Position numbers and translations under genes: made by a program | DNA from: CAIJMI01 sp043798445 | GTDB lineage: Bacteria > Patescibacteriota > Microgenomatia > UBA10105 > UBA927 | Assembly: GCA_043798445.1 (NCBI GenBank) | Contig: JAZDOQ010000007.1 | Location: forward strand, 1-64,000 | DNA length: 64,000 bases | Reading direction: 5' to 3' | Shown: one piece after another, positions 25,774-34,588 of the stretch | Position numbering within the stretch: position 1 is the first letter of the stretch | Layout of the letters: the number at the start of each line of letters is the position of its first letter | Notes under the pieces: model-generated | The model's database searches: none | What the model was told of the DNA's origin: nothing | What the model saw: the letters and a program-made list of their open reading frames with translations, nothing else

Positions 25774-27462
25774 ATGAAAAGCTGGAATATAAAAGATGAA
25801 CATCCGGAAAAGATTAGGAATGTAGAAGATGTACTTCGCGTGCTTCTTAAAAATAGAGGACTCACAACAAAAAAAGAAAAAGACATATTTCTTCATCCAA
25901 AAGATCCGTTACAGCTTGAACCACACGATGTTGGTATTGATGCGCAACAACTCAAAAAAGCATTGCATAGAATAGAAAAAGCGATTGAAAAAAAAGAATC
26001 CATTGTTGTGTATGCGGACTACGATGCAGATGGGATTACCGCAGGAGCAATTATGTGGGAGGCGCTGTATGCGTTAGGCGCACACGTGATGCCGTATGTT
26101 CCCCATAGAATTGAGGAAGGGTATGGATTATCGGAAAAAGGTATTCAAACGTGTATAACGGAATTTAATCCATCACTTATTATTACGGTTGATCATGGTA
26201 TTACGGCATGGCAACAAGTGGAATATGCAAAAAAACTCGGGATCGATGTCATTGTCACTGATCATCATTTACCTCCCAGTCATATTCCTGATTGTTTGAT
26301 TGTGCATACAACAGAGCTATGTGGTGCAGGTGTATCCTGGTTTGTTGCAAAAATGCTGTTGGCAAACAGTGATACCGTGAAAGCAAACGATCTTCTTGCG
26401 CTTGCTGCCATTGGAACAATTGCTGATATGGTGCCTCTCGTTGAATCAAACAGAAGTATTACTAAATATGGACTTGTTGGGATTGGGAGAACAAAGCGGA
26501 TTGGACTGCGTGCACTCATGAAAGAATCAGGACTTGAAGATAAGGCAATCGTCACATCGGATATTTCCCATAGTATCGCGCCACGACTCAATGCCATGGG
26601 TCGGCTTGATCATGCGATAGACGCACTTCGACTTCTTTGCACAACAAATGGTGAACGGGCAGCAATGCTTGCGTCAAAACTTGGGTTAACCAACAAAGAA
26701 CGACAACAATTAACCGTTGACACAACACTTCATGCATTAACGGGACTTGCAAAAATTAAGGATGTAACTAAGCGAAAAATGCTTATGATATCGGACACGT
26801 CATACAACCCCGGGATCATCGGACTTGTTGCCGGTAAGCTGGTTGAAGAATATTACCGACCAAGTATTGTGATAGCTGTTGGAGAAATAGTTTCTAAAGC
26901 CTCAGCTCGGTCAATTGCCGGATTTAATATTGTTGAATTTATACGAAAGGCCGGGGATTTGCTTGTTGATGTTGGCGGGCACCCGATGGCAGCAGGGTTT
27001 ACCATTGAAACAAAAAATCTTTCAGCATTGAAAAAATTCTTTGAATCAGCGATTGATGGTGCAATTTCAGACATGTTGTTTACCAGATCTCTTATCATCG
27101 ACACAGAATTACCGGTTCAACTGATAACAAAATCATTAGTGTCTGAAATTCAAGCATTTGCTCCGTATGGACTGGGGAATTATGAACCAATATTTGTTTC
27201 ACGAGGGCTTACCATCGATCAAATACGAAAAATTGGAGCAAAATTAAATCATTTAAAATTAAAATTGAAAGATGATGGAAAGAAGATCATAGATGCTGTT
27301 GCATTCGGATTTGGAAACATGGCAGACACGTTGCCCGTTGGAACCCGTGTTGATGTGGCCTATACGATTGATGAAAACGTGTGGAATGGAACAACAACAC
27401 TGCAATTAAAGATTCGTGATATTCACGCCCTCTCCCTTGTCAAGGATTATCCGAAGCTTTAG
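25774..27462 (+). CDS. recJ: Single-stranded-DNA-specific exonuclease RecJ
   Basis: 5'-3' ssDNA exonuclease in repair. The DHH motifs are clear: VVYADYDADGITAGAIMWEAL, LIITVDHGITA, IVTDHHLPPSHIPDC and IAPRLNAMGRLDHA. The DHHA1 motif VGGHPMAAGFTI and a C-terminal OB fold follow. The start is ATG 25774, not the upstream ATG at 25729 that would overlap cca. TATGAT (about 25755-25760) is a likely -10. 562 residues. Separated by 1 nt from aspS. Confidence 0.93.
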   Translation: MKSWNIKDEHPEKIRNVEDVLRVLLKNRGLTTKKEKDIFLHPKDPLQLEPHDVGIDAQQLKKALHRIEKAIEKKESIVVYADYDADGITAGAIMWEALYALGAHVMPYVPHRIEEGYGLSEKGIQTCITEFNPSLIITVDHGITAWQQVEYAKKLGIDVIVTDHHLPPSHIPDCLIVHTTELCGAGVSWFVAKMLLANSDTVKANDLLALAAIGTIADMVPLVESNRSITKYGLVGIGRTKRIGLRALMKESGLEDKAIVTSDISHSIAPRLNAMGRLDHAIDALRLLCTTNGERAAMLASKLGLTNKERQQLTVDTTLHALTGLAKIKDVTKRKMLMISDTSYNPGIIGLVAGKLVEEYYRPSIVIAVGEIVSKASARSIAGFNIVEFIRKAGDLLVDVGGHPMAAGFTIETKNLSALKKFFESAIDGAISDMLFTRSLIIDTELPVQLITKSLVSEIQAFAPYGLGNYEPIFVSRGLTIDQIRKIGAKLNHLKLKLKDDGKKIIDAVAFGFGNMADTLPVGTRVDVAYTIDENVWNGTTTLQLKIRDIHALSLVKDYPKL

Positions 27463-27463
27463 A

Positions 27464-28867
27464 ATGAGTTCTATGAGAACTCTTATTGCAACAACCCCGG
27501 AAAAAATAGGAAAAACCGTTACGCTTCAGGGGTGGATCAACGCCCGACGGGATCATGGAAAGATCATGTTTTTGGATGTTCGGGACAGGACAGGAATTGT
27601 GCAGGTTGTTTCCATGAAAACACTTGGTGACGTAAAGCCGGAAGATTGCGTTGAAATTACAGGACTTATTAAGAACCGTCCGGAATCAATGGCGAATCCA
27701 AAGTTTATTACGGGAACTATAGAAGTGGAAGCGACGCAGTTGATAATTTTGTCCAAAGCAAAAGAATTGCCGTTTCCGATTGATACTGACGGATATGAAA
27801 TCAATGAAGAAATTCGGTCAAAATACCGCTATTTGGATCTTCGCAGGCCTAGGATGAATAGAAATTTGAAGCTTCGTTCAGAGATATCTACATTTGTTCG
27901 GAATTATTTAACCCAGCGGGATTTTGTGGAAATTGAAACACCGATTTTGACCAAAACCACGCCTGAAGGCGCGCGTGATTTTATTGTTCCGTCACGACTT
28001 CAGAAAGGTAAGTTTTATGCACTTCCACAGTCTCCTCAACAGTATAAACAACTCCTCATGGTTGCGGGAATGGAACGTTATTTTCAGTTTAGTCGATGTT
28101 TTCGGGATGAAGATCCGAGAAAAGACCGGGCATATGGAGAATTTACTCAATTGGATATGGAAATGTCCTTTGTCACTCAGGAAGACATCCTTAAACTTGT
28201 TGAAGAAATGTTTACGGAACTTGTGAAAAAGATATTTCCGGAAAAACATATTTCACAAACCCCATGGTCAAGAATTCCTCATAAAGAAGCGAAAGCTATA
28301 TATGGTTCCGATAAGCCAGATCTACGAAAAAATAAACAAGACAAAGATGAATTAGCGTTCTGTTGGATAATTGATTTTCCATTATTTACTGAACAATCTA
28401 AAGAGGATTTTTATCATGGTTCAGGGTCAGCTAAATTTGCTCCATCACATCACATGTTTACCGCACCGCATCCTGATGATATTTTGCTTCTTGAATCAAA
28501 CCCTATAAAAGTTAAGGGATTGCAGCATGATTTAGTTCTCAATGGATTTGAGGTCGGTGGAGGGAGTATAAGAATTCATGATTGGAATGTTCAGGAAAAA
28601 GTATTTGATTTGATTGGTTTTTCTGAGGCACAAAAAAAGCAGTTCGAACATATGCTTACAGCTTTTTCTTACGGCGTGCCTCCGCATGGAGGAATTGCGC
28701 CGGGACTCGATAGATTTTTGATGGCAGTATTGGGCGAACCGAGCGTTAGGGAAGTAATGGCGTTTCCAACTTCTGCCTCCGGTCAAACCAGTGTTATGGA
28801 TGCACCGAGTACTGTTTCTGAGGAACAATTGACTGAGTTAGGATTACGCCTCAAAAAGAAAAAATAA
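27464..28867 (+). CDS. aspS: Aspartyl-tRNA synthetase without the GAD insertion
   Basis: Class II synthetase. An N-terminal OB anticodon-binding domain (LQGWINARRDHGKIMFLDVRDRTGIVQVV) precedes the catalytic domain with motif 2 RCFRDEDPRKDRAYGEFTQLDMEMSF and motif 3 GVPPHGGIAPGLDRFLM. Bacterial AspRS is about 590 residues; this one is about 467 because the GAD insertion between DKPDLR (about 287) and WIIDFPLF (about 301) is missing. Residues that separate discriminating from non-discriminating enzymes were not resolved. The start could also be ATG 27473. Confidence 0.93.
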   Translation: MSSMRTLIATTPEKIGKTVTLQGWINARRDHGKIMFLDVRDRTGIVQVVSMKTLGDVKPEDCVEITGLIKNRPESMANPKFITGTIEVEATQLIILSKAKELPFPIDTDGYEINEEIRSKYRYLDLRRPRMNRNLKLRSEISTFVRNYLTQRDFVEIETPILTKTTPEGARDFIVPSRLQKGKFYALPQSPQQYKQLLMVAGMERYFQFSRCFRDEDPRKDRAYGEFTQLDMEMSFVTQEDILKLVEEMFTELVKKIFPEKHISQTPWSRIPHKEAKAIYGSDKPDLRKNKQDKDELAFCWIIDFPLFTEQSKEDFYHGSGSAKFAPSHHMFTAPHPDDILLLESNPIKVKGLQHDLVLNGFEVGGGSIRIHDWNVQEKVFDLIGFSEAQKKQFEHMLTAFSYGVPPHGGIAPGLDRFLMAVLGEPSVREVMAFPTSASGQTSVMDAPSTVSEEQLTELGLRLKKKK

Positions 28868-28883
28868 CATTAGTATCCCTGTC

Positions 28884-29858
28884 ATGCAGAATATTCGTAC
28901 CATCATTAAAAAGATTCCGCGTGTTATAACAACACGCGTCGACAGATGGATTATTCTTGTGGCAGCAGTTGCATTTTTTTTGTGGTATCCAGGACAGAAC
29001 CGGTATGTTGTTGAACAATTTGCCGGTATCAAAAAACCGGCAGCTATTGAAATTCCTATTCCTGCCCCGTATCCGGTGAACAAAACCGGTATCGTTCCTG
29101 GAATTGAGATTTCAGCTCGTGCGGTCGTTGTACAGGATCTGACATCTGGCGTGTATATATTTAAAAGAAACAGTACGGAACGGTTATCTCCGGCATCAAC
29201 AACAAAAATACTCAGTGCGCTTGTTGTTTTTGATGCAATGAAGCTTGATGACATCGTTACGGTTGGACCGATTAAGAATAATGGACAAGTGATGGGACTT
29301 ATTGAGGGTGAACGGATGACTGTTGAGAATTTACTGTATGGTCTCCTTATTCAATCCGGGAATGACGCAGGATATGCACTTGCTAATGCGTATCCCGGTG
29401 GCGCTGAGGAGTTCGTTGTTGCAATGAACAAGAAAGCTGAAGAATTACATCTTTCTGTAAGTCATTTTACCAATCCCGTTGGGTATGATGATCCTAACCA
29501 CTATATGACTGCTGAAGATTTGTCACGCCTTGCAGATGTTGCCCTGTCAAACAAAACAGTTGCAAAGATGGTTGGTATTCCGCAAATTACTGTTTCGGAT
29601 GTAACGCATACATATTTTCATAAGTTAAGTAACGTCAATCAATTGTTAGGGAAAATTCCTGGGGTAGCTGGAATAAAAACTGGATGGACAGAAGAAGCAG
29701 GAGAAAATTTAGTAACACTTATTGAGCGGAATGGAAGAAGAGTGATTATTGTGGTGTTAAAAAGTGCTGATCGGTTTGGAGATACGATTCGTCTCATTGA
29801 TTGGACGTTTGCTAATATTGAGTGGCAGACATATACACTGCAAGAAGACAATAGGTAA
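28884..29858 (+). CDS. dacA: D-alanyl-D-alanine carboxypeptidase (peptidase S11)
   Basis: Penicillin-binding protein that trims peptidoglycan stem peptides. It has an N-terminal membrane anchor (WIILVAAVAFFLWYPG, about 22-37). The active-site SxxK is S105-T-T-K108 (SPASTTKILSAL), then SGN in IQSGNDAGYAL and KTG in GIKTGWTEEAG. 324 residues; the C-terminal second domain of PBP5 is missing. It shows that the cell makes peptidoglycan, in line with the D-Ala ligase-like gene at 8.7-9.7 kb. Confidence 0.92.
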   Translation: MQNIRTIIKKIPRVITTRVDRWIILVAAVAFFLWYPGQNRYVVEQFAGIKKPAAIEIPIPAPYPVNKTGIVPGIEISARAVVVQDLTSGVYIFKRNSTERLSPASTTKILSALVVFDAMKLDDIVTVGPIKNNGQVMGLIEGERMTVENLLYGLLIQSGNDAGYALANAYPGGAEEFVVAMNKKAEELHLSVSHFTNPVGYDDPNHYMTAEDLSRLADVALSNKTVAKMVGIPQITVSDVTHTYFHKLSNVNQLLGKIPGVAGIKTGWTEEAGENLVTLIERNGRRVIIVVLKSADRFGDTIRLIDWTFANIEWQTYTLQEDNR

Positions 29859-29872
29859 AGTTCAGACTTCTT

Positions 29873-30934
29873 TTACTGTTTTTCTTCTACCCATGGAGCG
29901 GCAACTGCGGGAACGTAGGCCAGGAAATCATCATCGCCTTCAAAAACAAATACCGGTTGAAGGTATGTTTGTGGTTCGATGGAATCATAGTAAGCAAGAT
30001 ACGCTTTTCGAACGACAGCCGTCATCCCTTGTTTTGGATATCTGACAATAAACCCCTGTCCGTTTTGCAGTTCCGTCCATGCAAGACTGCTTGCCTTCAG
30101 TCCGTATGTTGCTGTTGTTTGGTAATCAATCGGCCAGAAGGTATAGGCAAATTGCAGGACCCGTTTTTTGATGTTTCTTGATCCTGAAAAGACGAATGAA
30201 ATATGTCCTTCATTAGGATACGCAGTGACAATCTGGGTGTTGGCGACCGGTTCTCTAAAGAAATCTACCCGCACCGCATCTGCTTGAGACTGGCTTGTTG
30301 TTTGCGCTAGTGTATCTCCCGAAAGTTTCAGGAATTGCACGATGCTCGATCCTTTTTCAATATCCTTTTCATACAGGCCGTATGTTTGGAGAATATTTTT
30401 TGCCTCCATTTTGGCTGCATCTGCAAGGGAAATGTTCCGTTCAGTAAATAGTCCCATGTCTTTTTCATAGAGATAGCGAAGAATGAAATTTTTCGTTACG
30501 ATATCGTAGCGAAGTTTCCGAAGTGGTGATTCTTGATCTTCAAAGCGGTACAAATATTTTGTTTCCTGGATGGGCTCATTGATAAATTCAAGTCGTTTTG
30601 CAAATTCAGTTGCTTTGGTAAGCGCCAAAAGATTTGGTGCTGATTTTGGCATGAAATACACCATTGCTGACTCAGATGCTTTTGGTACGGTTCCTTCAAT
30701 GGTTTCCAGTTGAAAGGTGAGTGTTCCTGATGGGGATGATGCAGGAGATGGGAATTGTACAACTGGTAGTTTTCCAAACGCATGCGTTGGCGGTGGTGCT
30801 TTTGGCGGAAAAATCATGATAAATACGGAGCTTGTGATGCTCCAAAAAATACGGAGAATAATGTAAGAAATAATCGCAAGAATCGTCCAATTAATGGCTT
30901 TTCTCGTCTGATATGCAGTTTCTGTCAGGGTGGC
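29873..30934 (-). CDS. Membrane-anchored extracytoplasmic protein of unknown function
   Basis: 353 residues from MATLTETAYQTRKAINW. One transmembrane helix (WTILAIISYIILRIFWSIT), a Pro-rich segment (PPKAPPPTHAFGKLP), then about 280 residues of soluble mixed alpha/beta sequence without a motif that I recognise. The start at 30934 follows TATACTTATACCT, a -10-like box close to the ATG; the upstream in-frame start at 30982 would overlap the gltX promoter region. It is convergent with dacA and divergent from gltX. Confidence 0.7.
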   Translation of the reverse strand, partial: ATLTETAYQTRKAINWTILAIISYIILRIFWSITSSVFIMIFPPKAPPPTHAFGKLPVVQFPSPASSPSGTLTFQLETIEGTVPKASESAMVYFMPKSAPNLLALTKATEFAKRLEFINEPIQETKYLYRFEDQESPLRKLRYDIVTKNFILRYLYEKDMGLFTERNISLADAAKMEAKNILQTYGLYEKDIEKGSSIVQFLKLSGDTLAQTTSQSQADAVRVDFFREPVANTQIVTAYPNEGHISFVFSGSRNIKKRVLQFAYTFWPIDYQTTATYGLKASSLAWTELQNGQGFIVRYPKQGMTAVVRKAYLAYYDSIEPQTYLQPVFVFEGDDDFLAYVPAVAAPWVEEKQ

Positions 30935-30986
30935 CATAGGTATAAGTATACAGTATATATCTATGATACAATGCATGAGCATTATG

Positions 30987-32381
30987 ATGAAAGTTCGAAC
31001 GCGTATTGCACCATCTCCAACAGGTCAGGATCTTCATATTGGAAACGCTTACACTGCACTTATTAACTACGTGTTTGCAAAGAAACATAACGGTTTGTTT
31101 ATCATCCGCATTGAAGACACAGACAGGACAAGACTCGTTGAAGGATCGGAAGAGAGAATTCTGAAATCACTTGAGTGGTTGGGAATTCCTCATACTGAAG
31201 GCCCTGATATCGGTGGACCGTTTGCTCCGTACCGGCAGTCCGACAGATTACCGATATATAGAAAATATGCTGAGGAGTTGGTGGAAAAAGGACACGCATA
31301 TTATTGTTTCTGCACGTCAGAACGGTTAGGGGAAATGAGAACAAAACAGGAAGCAAATCATCAGCCACCGATGTATGATGGGTTGTGCAAAAAGATTGAT
31401 AAAGAAGAGGTGAAAGAGCGAATTAAAGAGGGAAAAAAATATGTCATACGGCTGAATGTGCCGGAAAAGGGAACAACAACATTTCATGATCTCATCCACG
31501 GTGATATTTCATTTGAAAACAAACTTCTTGATGATCAGGTACTTCTCAAATCTGATGGATATCCAACGTATCATTTAGGTGTTGTTGTTGATGACCATAT
31601 TATGGAAATATCTCACATTATCAGAGGTGAAGAGTGGATTTCGTCAACACCAAAACATGTGCTATTGTATCAGTTTTTTGGTTGGACTCCTCCTGAATTT
31701 GCGCATGTATCTGTGCTTCGAAATCCGGACAAGAGTAAACTTTCTAAACGGAAAAATCCGGTATGGGTATCTGACTATCGTGCAAAAGGATATTTGCCGG
31801 AGGCAATGAAAAACTATATGGCAACTATGGCATGGTCCTATGATGGAAAAGAACTTTTTACCATTGATGAAATGATTGAAAAATTTGATATTGCCGACGT
31901 ACAGACCACTGCACCGGTGTTTGACCAGGAAAAGTTACGGTGGATGAACGGCGAATATATCAGGAAAATGGATGACGCAGAGCTTATTTCTAAAATCTGC
32001 GCATTTGATGCAACAGTGCCAAAAGAGAGTGATGCAATTATGAAAAAAATATTGCCGCTTGTTAGGGAGCGGATGAAGACGCTTGGAGAATTTGAAACCC
32101 TAGCTGATTTCTTTTTTGTTCGGCCGGTTGCGTTTGAACGGGAATTAAAGAAAGATGTATTGAAAATTGCAGCGGATGCACTCACTAGCGCTTCTTCATG
32201 GACACATGACGCAATGGAAAAAGCGATACGTGATGCTGCGGACAAGGCTAAAGTGAAAGCAAAAGATGTGTTTATGGAACTTAGACTTGCGATTACCGGA
32301 AAGACCGTTGGGCCACCACTTCTTGAATCTTTGGAGGTGTTAGGAAAAGAAGAGATACTTGAAAGACTCTCATCACTCTAA
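30987..32381 (+). CDS. gltX: Glutamyl-tRNA synthetase
   Basis: Class I synthetase. RIAPSPTGQDLHIGNAYTALINYVF carries the HIGH motif as HIGN. FIIRIEDTDRTR, GDISFENKLLDDQVLLKSDGYPTYHLGVVVDDH and the KMSKS equivalent KLSKRKNPV follow. An alpha-helical anticodon domain follows. 464 residues, a usual length. ATG 30987 (MKVRTRIAPS) is chosen; ATG 30984 and 30975 are also in frame. No gatCAB genes or glnS are in the window, so discriminating versus non-discriminating activity is open. The 3' end overlaps era by 9 nt. Confidence 0.94.
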   Translation: MKVRTRIAPSPTGQDLHIGNAYTALINYVFAKKHNGLFIIRIEDTDRTRLVEGSEERILKSLEWLGIPHTEGPDIGGPFAPYRQSDRLPIYRKYAEELVEKGHAYYCFCTSERLGEMRTKQEANHQPPMYDGLCKKIDKEEVKERIKEGKKYVIRLNVPEKGTTTFHDLIHGDISFENKLLDDQVLLKSDGYPTYHLGVVVDDHIMEISHIIRGEEWISSTPKHVLLYQFFGWTPPEFAHVSVLRNPDKSKLSKRKNPVWVSDYRAKGYLPEAMKNYMATMAWSYDGKELFTIDEMIEKFDIADVQTTAPVFDQEKLRWMNGEYIRKMDDAELISKICAFDATVPKESDAIMKKILPLVRERMKTLGEFETLADFFFVRPVAFERELKKDVLKIAADALTSASSWTHDAMEKAIRDAADKAKVKAKDVFMELRLAITGKTVGPPLLESLEVLGKEEILERLSSL

Positions 32382-33251
32382 ATAATCAACCCAATGTGGG
32401 TCGACTTCAACCGTTAAGTCAAGAAATACCTTTTTGTTTGTTGCGGTTTCGAGTTCTTTTCGTGATGCCATGGATATCTCTTTTATCATGAATCCACCCT
32501 TTCCCACAATCATTCCTTTGTACCGATCTTGATTGGTGAGAATCCTGGCTTTGACGTAGAGGCTGCCATTATCCCGTTCAATGGTTTCGTCAACAGCAAC
32601 TGTTAACGAGTACGGTACTTCTTTTCGTAAAAACAAATATGCTTTCTCGCGGATAATTTCTGAAAGAAACATTCTGCTGTCAAGATTAAGTGCTGGTTGT
32701 GTAAGTGTTTTTGTATCGATTGTCGGCTCTCCGACTGGGAGGTGTTCAAAAATTGCATCAAGAAGGCTGGGAATATTTTTTCCTTGCAGTGCCGAGAGTT
32801 CAACAACATCATCAAATTCATCTTCCAAGAATTTGTATTGTACGATATGCGTTGGTCGTTTGATGTCGATTTTGTTTATTGCCAATATTTTAGTTGCGTT
32901 TGTTTTTCTGACAATGCCGAGTGCTTTGTTTTCTTCAAAATCCCGTTCTCTGGTGTGGTCAATAAGATACACAACAACATCGACATTTGATGAAAGTGCC
33001 TCCTCAGCTTTTGAGTTGACGCGCTTTGAGAGCCTATCCGGCGTTTTTCCGAAAATTCCCGGGGTGTCGACAAAGATTATTTGCCCGCGTTCATCCTCAT
33101 AGACGGCTTGGAGCGGAAACCGTGTTGTTTGCGGTTTTGGCGAAGTAATGGAGACTTTTTGTCTCAAGATCATATTGAGGAGCGTTGATTTGCCTGCATT
33201 TGGCCTACCGACAATACAGACGACTCCAACCTTCTTTTTTTCTGTTTTCAT
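32373..33251 (-). CDS. era: GTPase Era
   Basis: Ribosome-assembly GTPase that binds the 16S rRNA 3' end. G1 is GRPNAGKSTLLN, switch II is FVDTPGIFG, and NKID is in ILAINKIDIKRP. A C-terminal KH domain has GMIVGKGGFMIKEIS. 292 residues from ATG 33251; the longer frame upstream would add non-homologous residues. A palindromic -10 element (33259-33268) shared with the divergent sigma gene lies 8 nt upstream, giving a nearly leaderless mRNA. Confidence 0.94.
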   Translation of the reverse strand: MKTEKKKVGVVCIVGRPNAGKSTLLNMILRQKVSITSPKPQTTRFPLQAVYEDERGQIIFVDTPGIFGKTPDRLSKRVNSKAEEALSSNVDVVVYLIDHTRERDFEENKALGIVRKTNATKILAINKIDIKRPTHIVQYKFLEDEFDDVVELSALQGKNIPSLLDAIFEHLPVGEPTIDTKTLTQPALNLDSRMFLSEIIREKAYLFLRKEVPYSLTVAVDETIERDNGSLYVKARILTNQDRYKGMIVGKGGFMIKEISMASRKELETATNKKVFLDLTVEVDPHWVDYLE

Positions 33252-33258
33252 ACATCGT

Positions 33259-33268
33259 ATTGTACAAT
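33259..33268. promoter_or_regulatory. Palindromic bidirectional -10 element between era and an ECF sigma gene
   Basis: ATTGTACAAT reads TACAAT as a -10 on both strands. It is 13 nt before the sigma ATG (33282) and 7 nt before the era ATG (33251). Either the two promoters compete or another factor binds the palindrome. Confidence 0.5.
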
Positions 33269-33281
33269 AAAATAGTAATGT

Positions 33282-33806
33282 ATGCAGACGCAGTCTGACA
33301 GCCAGCTTGTAATTCAAATTCAACAAGGAGATATCCGGTCGTTTGAGGTGTTTGTTAAAAGGTATCAGCGGAGAGTATGGGGGTTTGTCGGGAAACGGAT
33401 TAATGATTCAGCTCTCGTTGAAGAAGTTGTTCAGGATACATTATTCTCCTTTTATCGCACGATCGATCGGGTTGATACCTCAAAATCGATTTCCACATAT
33501 CTTTTTGCTATCGCAAGACACAAACTCATTGATCGCCTTCGGAAAGAAAAGAAAGTGTTGCGTCTTGCAGATGAAGACAGTCTTGAGGATGATGAAAGAC
33601 TATACGATCTGGTAACGAAGGATGAGCAGAAAACCCGCGTTGGGTCAGCCATACAAAAACTTCCAGTGCTACATCGTCGTGTTATCCGCCTATTTTATTT
33701 TAATGAGTTGTCATATGAAGAAATAAGTCGTACATTGAAGATACCAATAAATACGGTGCGGACACTGCTTAGAAGAGCGAAAGAAAAACTGAAACAGATT
33801 TTATGA
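33282..33806 (+). CDS. RNA polymerase sigma factor, ECF-type
   Basis: 174 residues. Region 2 (about 10-80) includes FEVFVKRYQRRVWGFVGKRI, VEEVVQDTLFSFYRTIDRV and the -10 recognising STYLFAIARHKLIDRLRKEKK. Region 4 (about 115-170) includes IQKLPVLHRRVIRLFYFNELSYEEISRTLKIPINTVRTLLRRAKEKLK. Regions 1.2 and 3 are missing, as in ECF sigmas. It overlaps the next gene, a small membrane protein, by 4 nt (ATGA), an arrangement typical of sigma/anti-sigma pairs. The target promoters are unknown. Confidence 0.88.
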   Translation: MQTQSDSQLVIQIQQGDIRSFEVFVKRYQRRVWGFVGKRINDSALVEEVVQDTLFSFYRTIDRVDTSKSISTYLFAIARHKLIDRLRKEKKVLRLADEDSLEDDERLYDLVTKDEQKTRVGSAIQKLPVLHRRVIRLFYFNELSYEEISRTLKIPINTVRTLLRRAKEKLKQIL

Positions 33807-34183
33807 AACAACATGACGTAACAAAGAAGGTGATGGAAAAAGTGGTACACTTTGAGGAAAATAGATCCGCGGGGTGGATGGAAAAATATTGGATCGCTCT
33901 CGTTTTTCTTTTTATTGGTCTTATATACGCGAGTATTACGATTTACAAAGAATACCGGTTTTTTGATGAAGATTTCATGGTGTCATGGTATTTTGAAGAT
34001 TGGGAACTGTTCCGGGTTGTGTGGAAGGATGCACTTGCGTTTATCTGGTCGTTTGTTCCCGTGTATTGGGTGTATGGACTTGGTATCGGTATCATCACTG
34101 TTATCGGAATAGTTGTTGGAACATATGCAAAGAGGAAAAAAATAACCAGGATATTGCAATCGATTAAAATGTATAAAAAGTAA
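33803..34183 (+). CDS. Two-helix membrane protein after the sigma gene (possible anti-sigma)
   Basis: 126 residues. A short charged N-terminus (MKQHDVTKKVMEKVVHFEENR) precedes a first helix (WIALVFLFIGLIYASITIY), a loop and a second helix (YGLGIGIITVIGIVVGTYA), then a basic tail. I see no zinc anti-sigma motif. The ATGA coupling to the sigma gene and the VM-x2-(V/I) N-terminal pattern shared with 58150-58641, which also follows a sigma gene, are the reasons to suspect an anti-sigma role. This is an inference. Confidence 0.6.
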   Translation: MKQHDVTKKVMEKVVHFEENRSAGWMEKYWIALVFLFIGLIYASITIYKEYRFFDEDFMVSWYFEDWELFRVVWKDALAFIWSFVPVYWVYGLGIGIITVIGIVVGTYAKRKKITRILQSIKMYKK

Positions 34184-34213
34184 TACAATATAATGTATAC
34201 AAAAGGAGTATCT

Positions 34214-34534
34214 ATGGAAAAAATGAAAAATGGTATGGGAGCAATAGTCGTTGTTATCGCAATTGCCATTCTTATTTTAATAACAGTTGGCGGTTTACTC
34301 ATTCAACAAAAAAGATCGGCCTTTTTGTCTGAACAGCAAGGCGAAATGCAGATAACAGCAGACATTGGCGTTAATCCGACGCCAACAAAAACACAAATTA
34401 AACCGGCAGACGCAGCAGACGCAAAACTTGATGTTGATTTTGCAGGCATTGATAAAAGCATGGGGGCAATTGATGCAGAATTTTTTGCAGTTGATGCGGG
34501 ACTCAATGATCAGATGGGAGATTTGTCAGAATAA
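34214..34534 (+). CDS. Single-helix membrane protein with acidic extracytoplasmic tail
   Basis: 106 residues from ATG 34214, preceded by AAAAGGAG; the in-frame ATG at 34193 lacks a site. N-terminal helix GAIVVVIAIAILILITVGGLLI, then a polar, Asp/Ala-rich region without cysteines. No family recognised. It lies within the sigma-factor gene group (33282-35395) and is probably co-expressed with it. Confidence 0.65.
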   Translation: MEKMKNGMGAIVVVIAIAILILITVGGLLIQQKRSAFLSEQQGEMQITADIGVNPTPTKTQIKPADAADAKLDVDFAGIDKSMGAIDAEFFAVDAGLNDQMGDLSE

Positions 34535-34588
34535 TTAGTGAAACTTTTTGTACAGTCTGTACGTATACCTATATATAAGGAGAAAATT

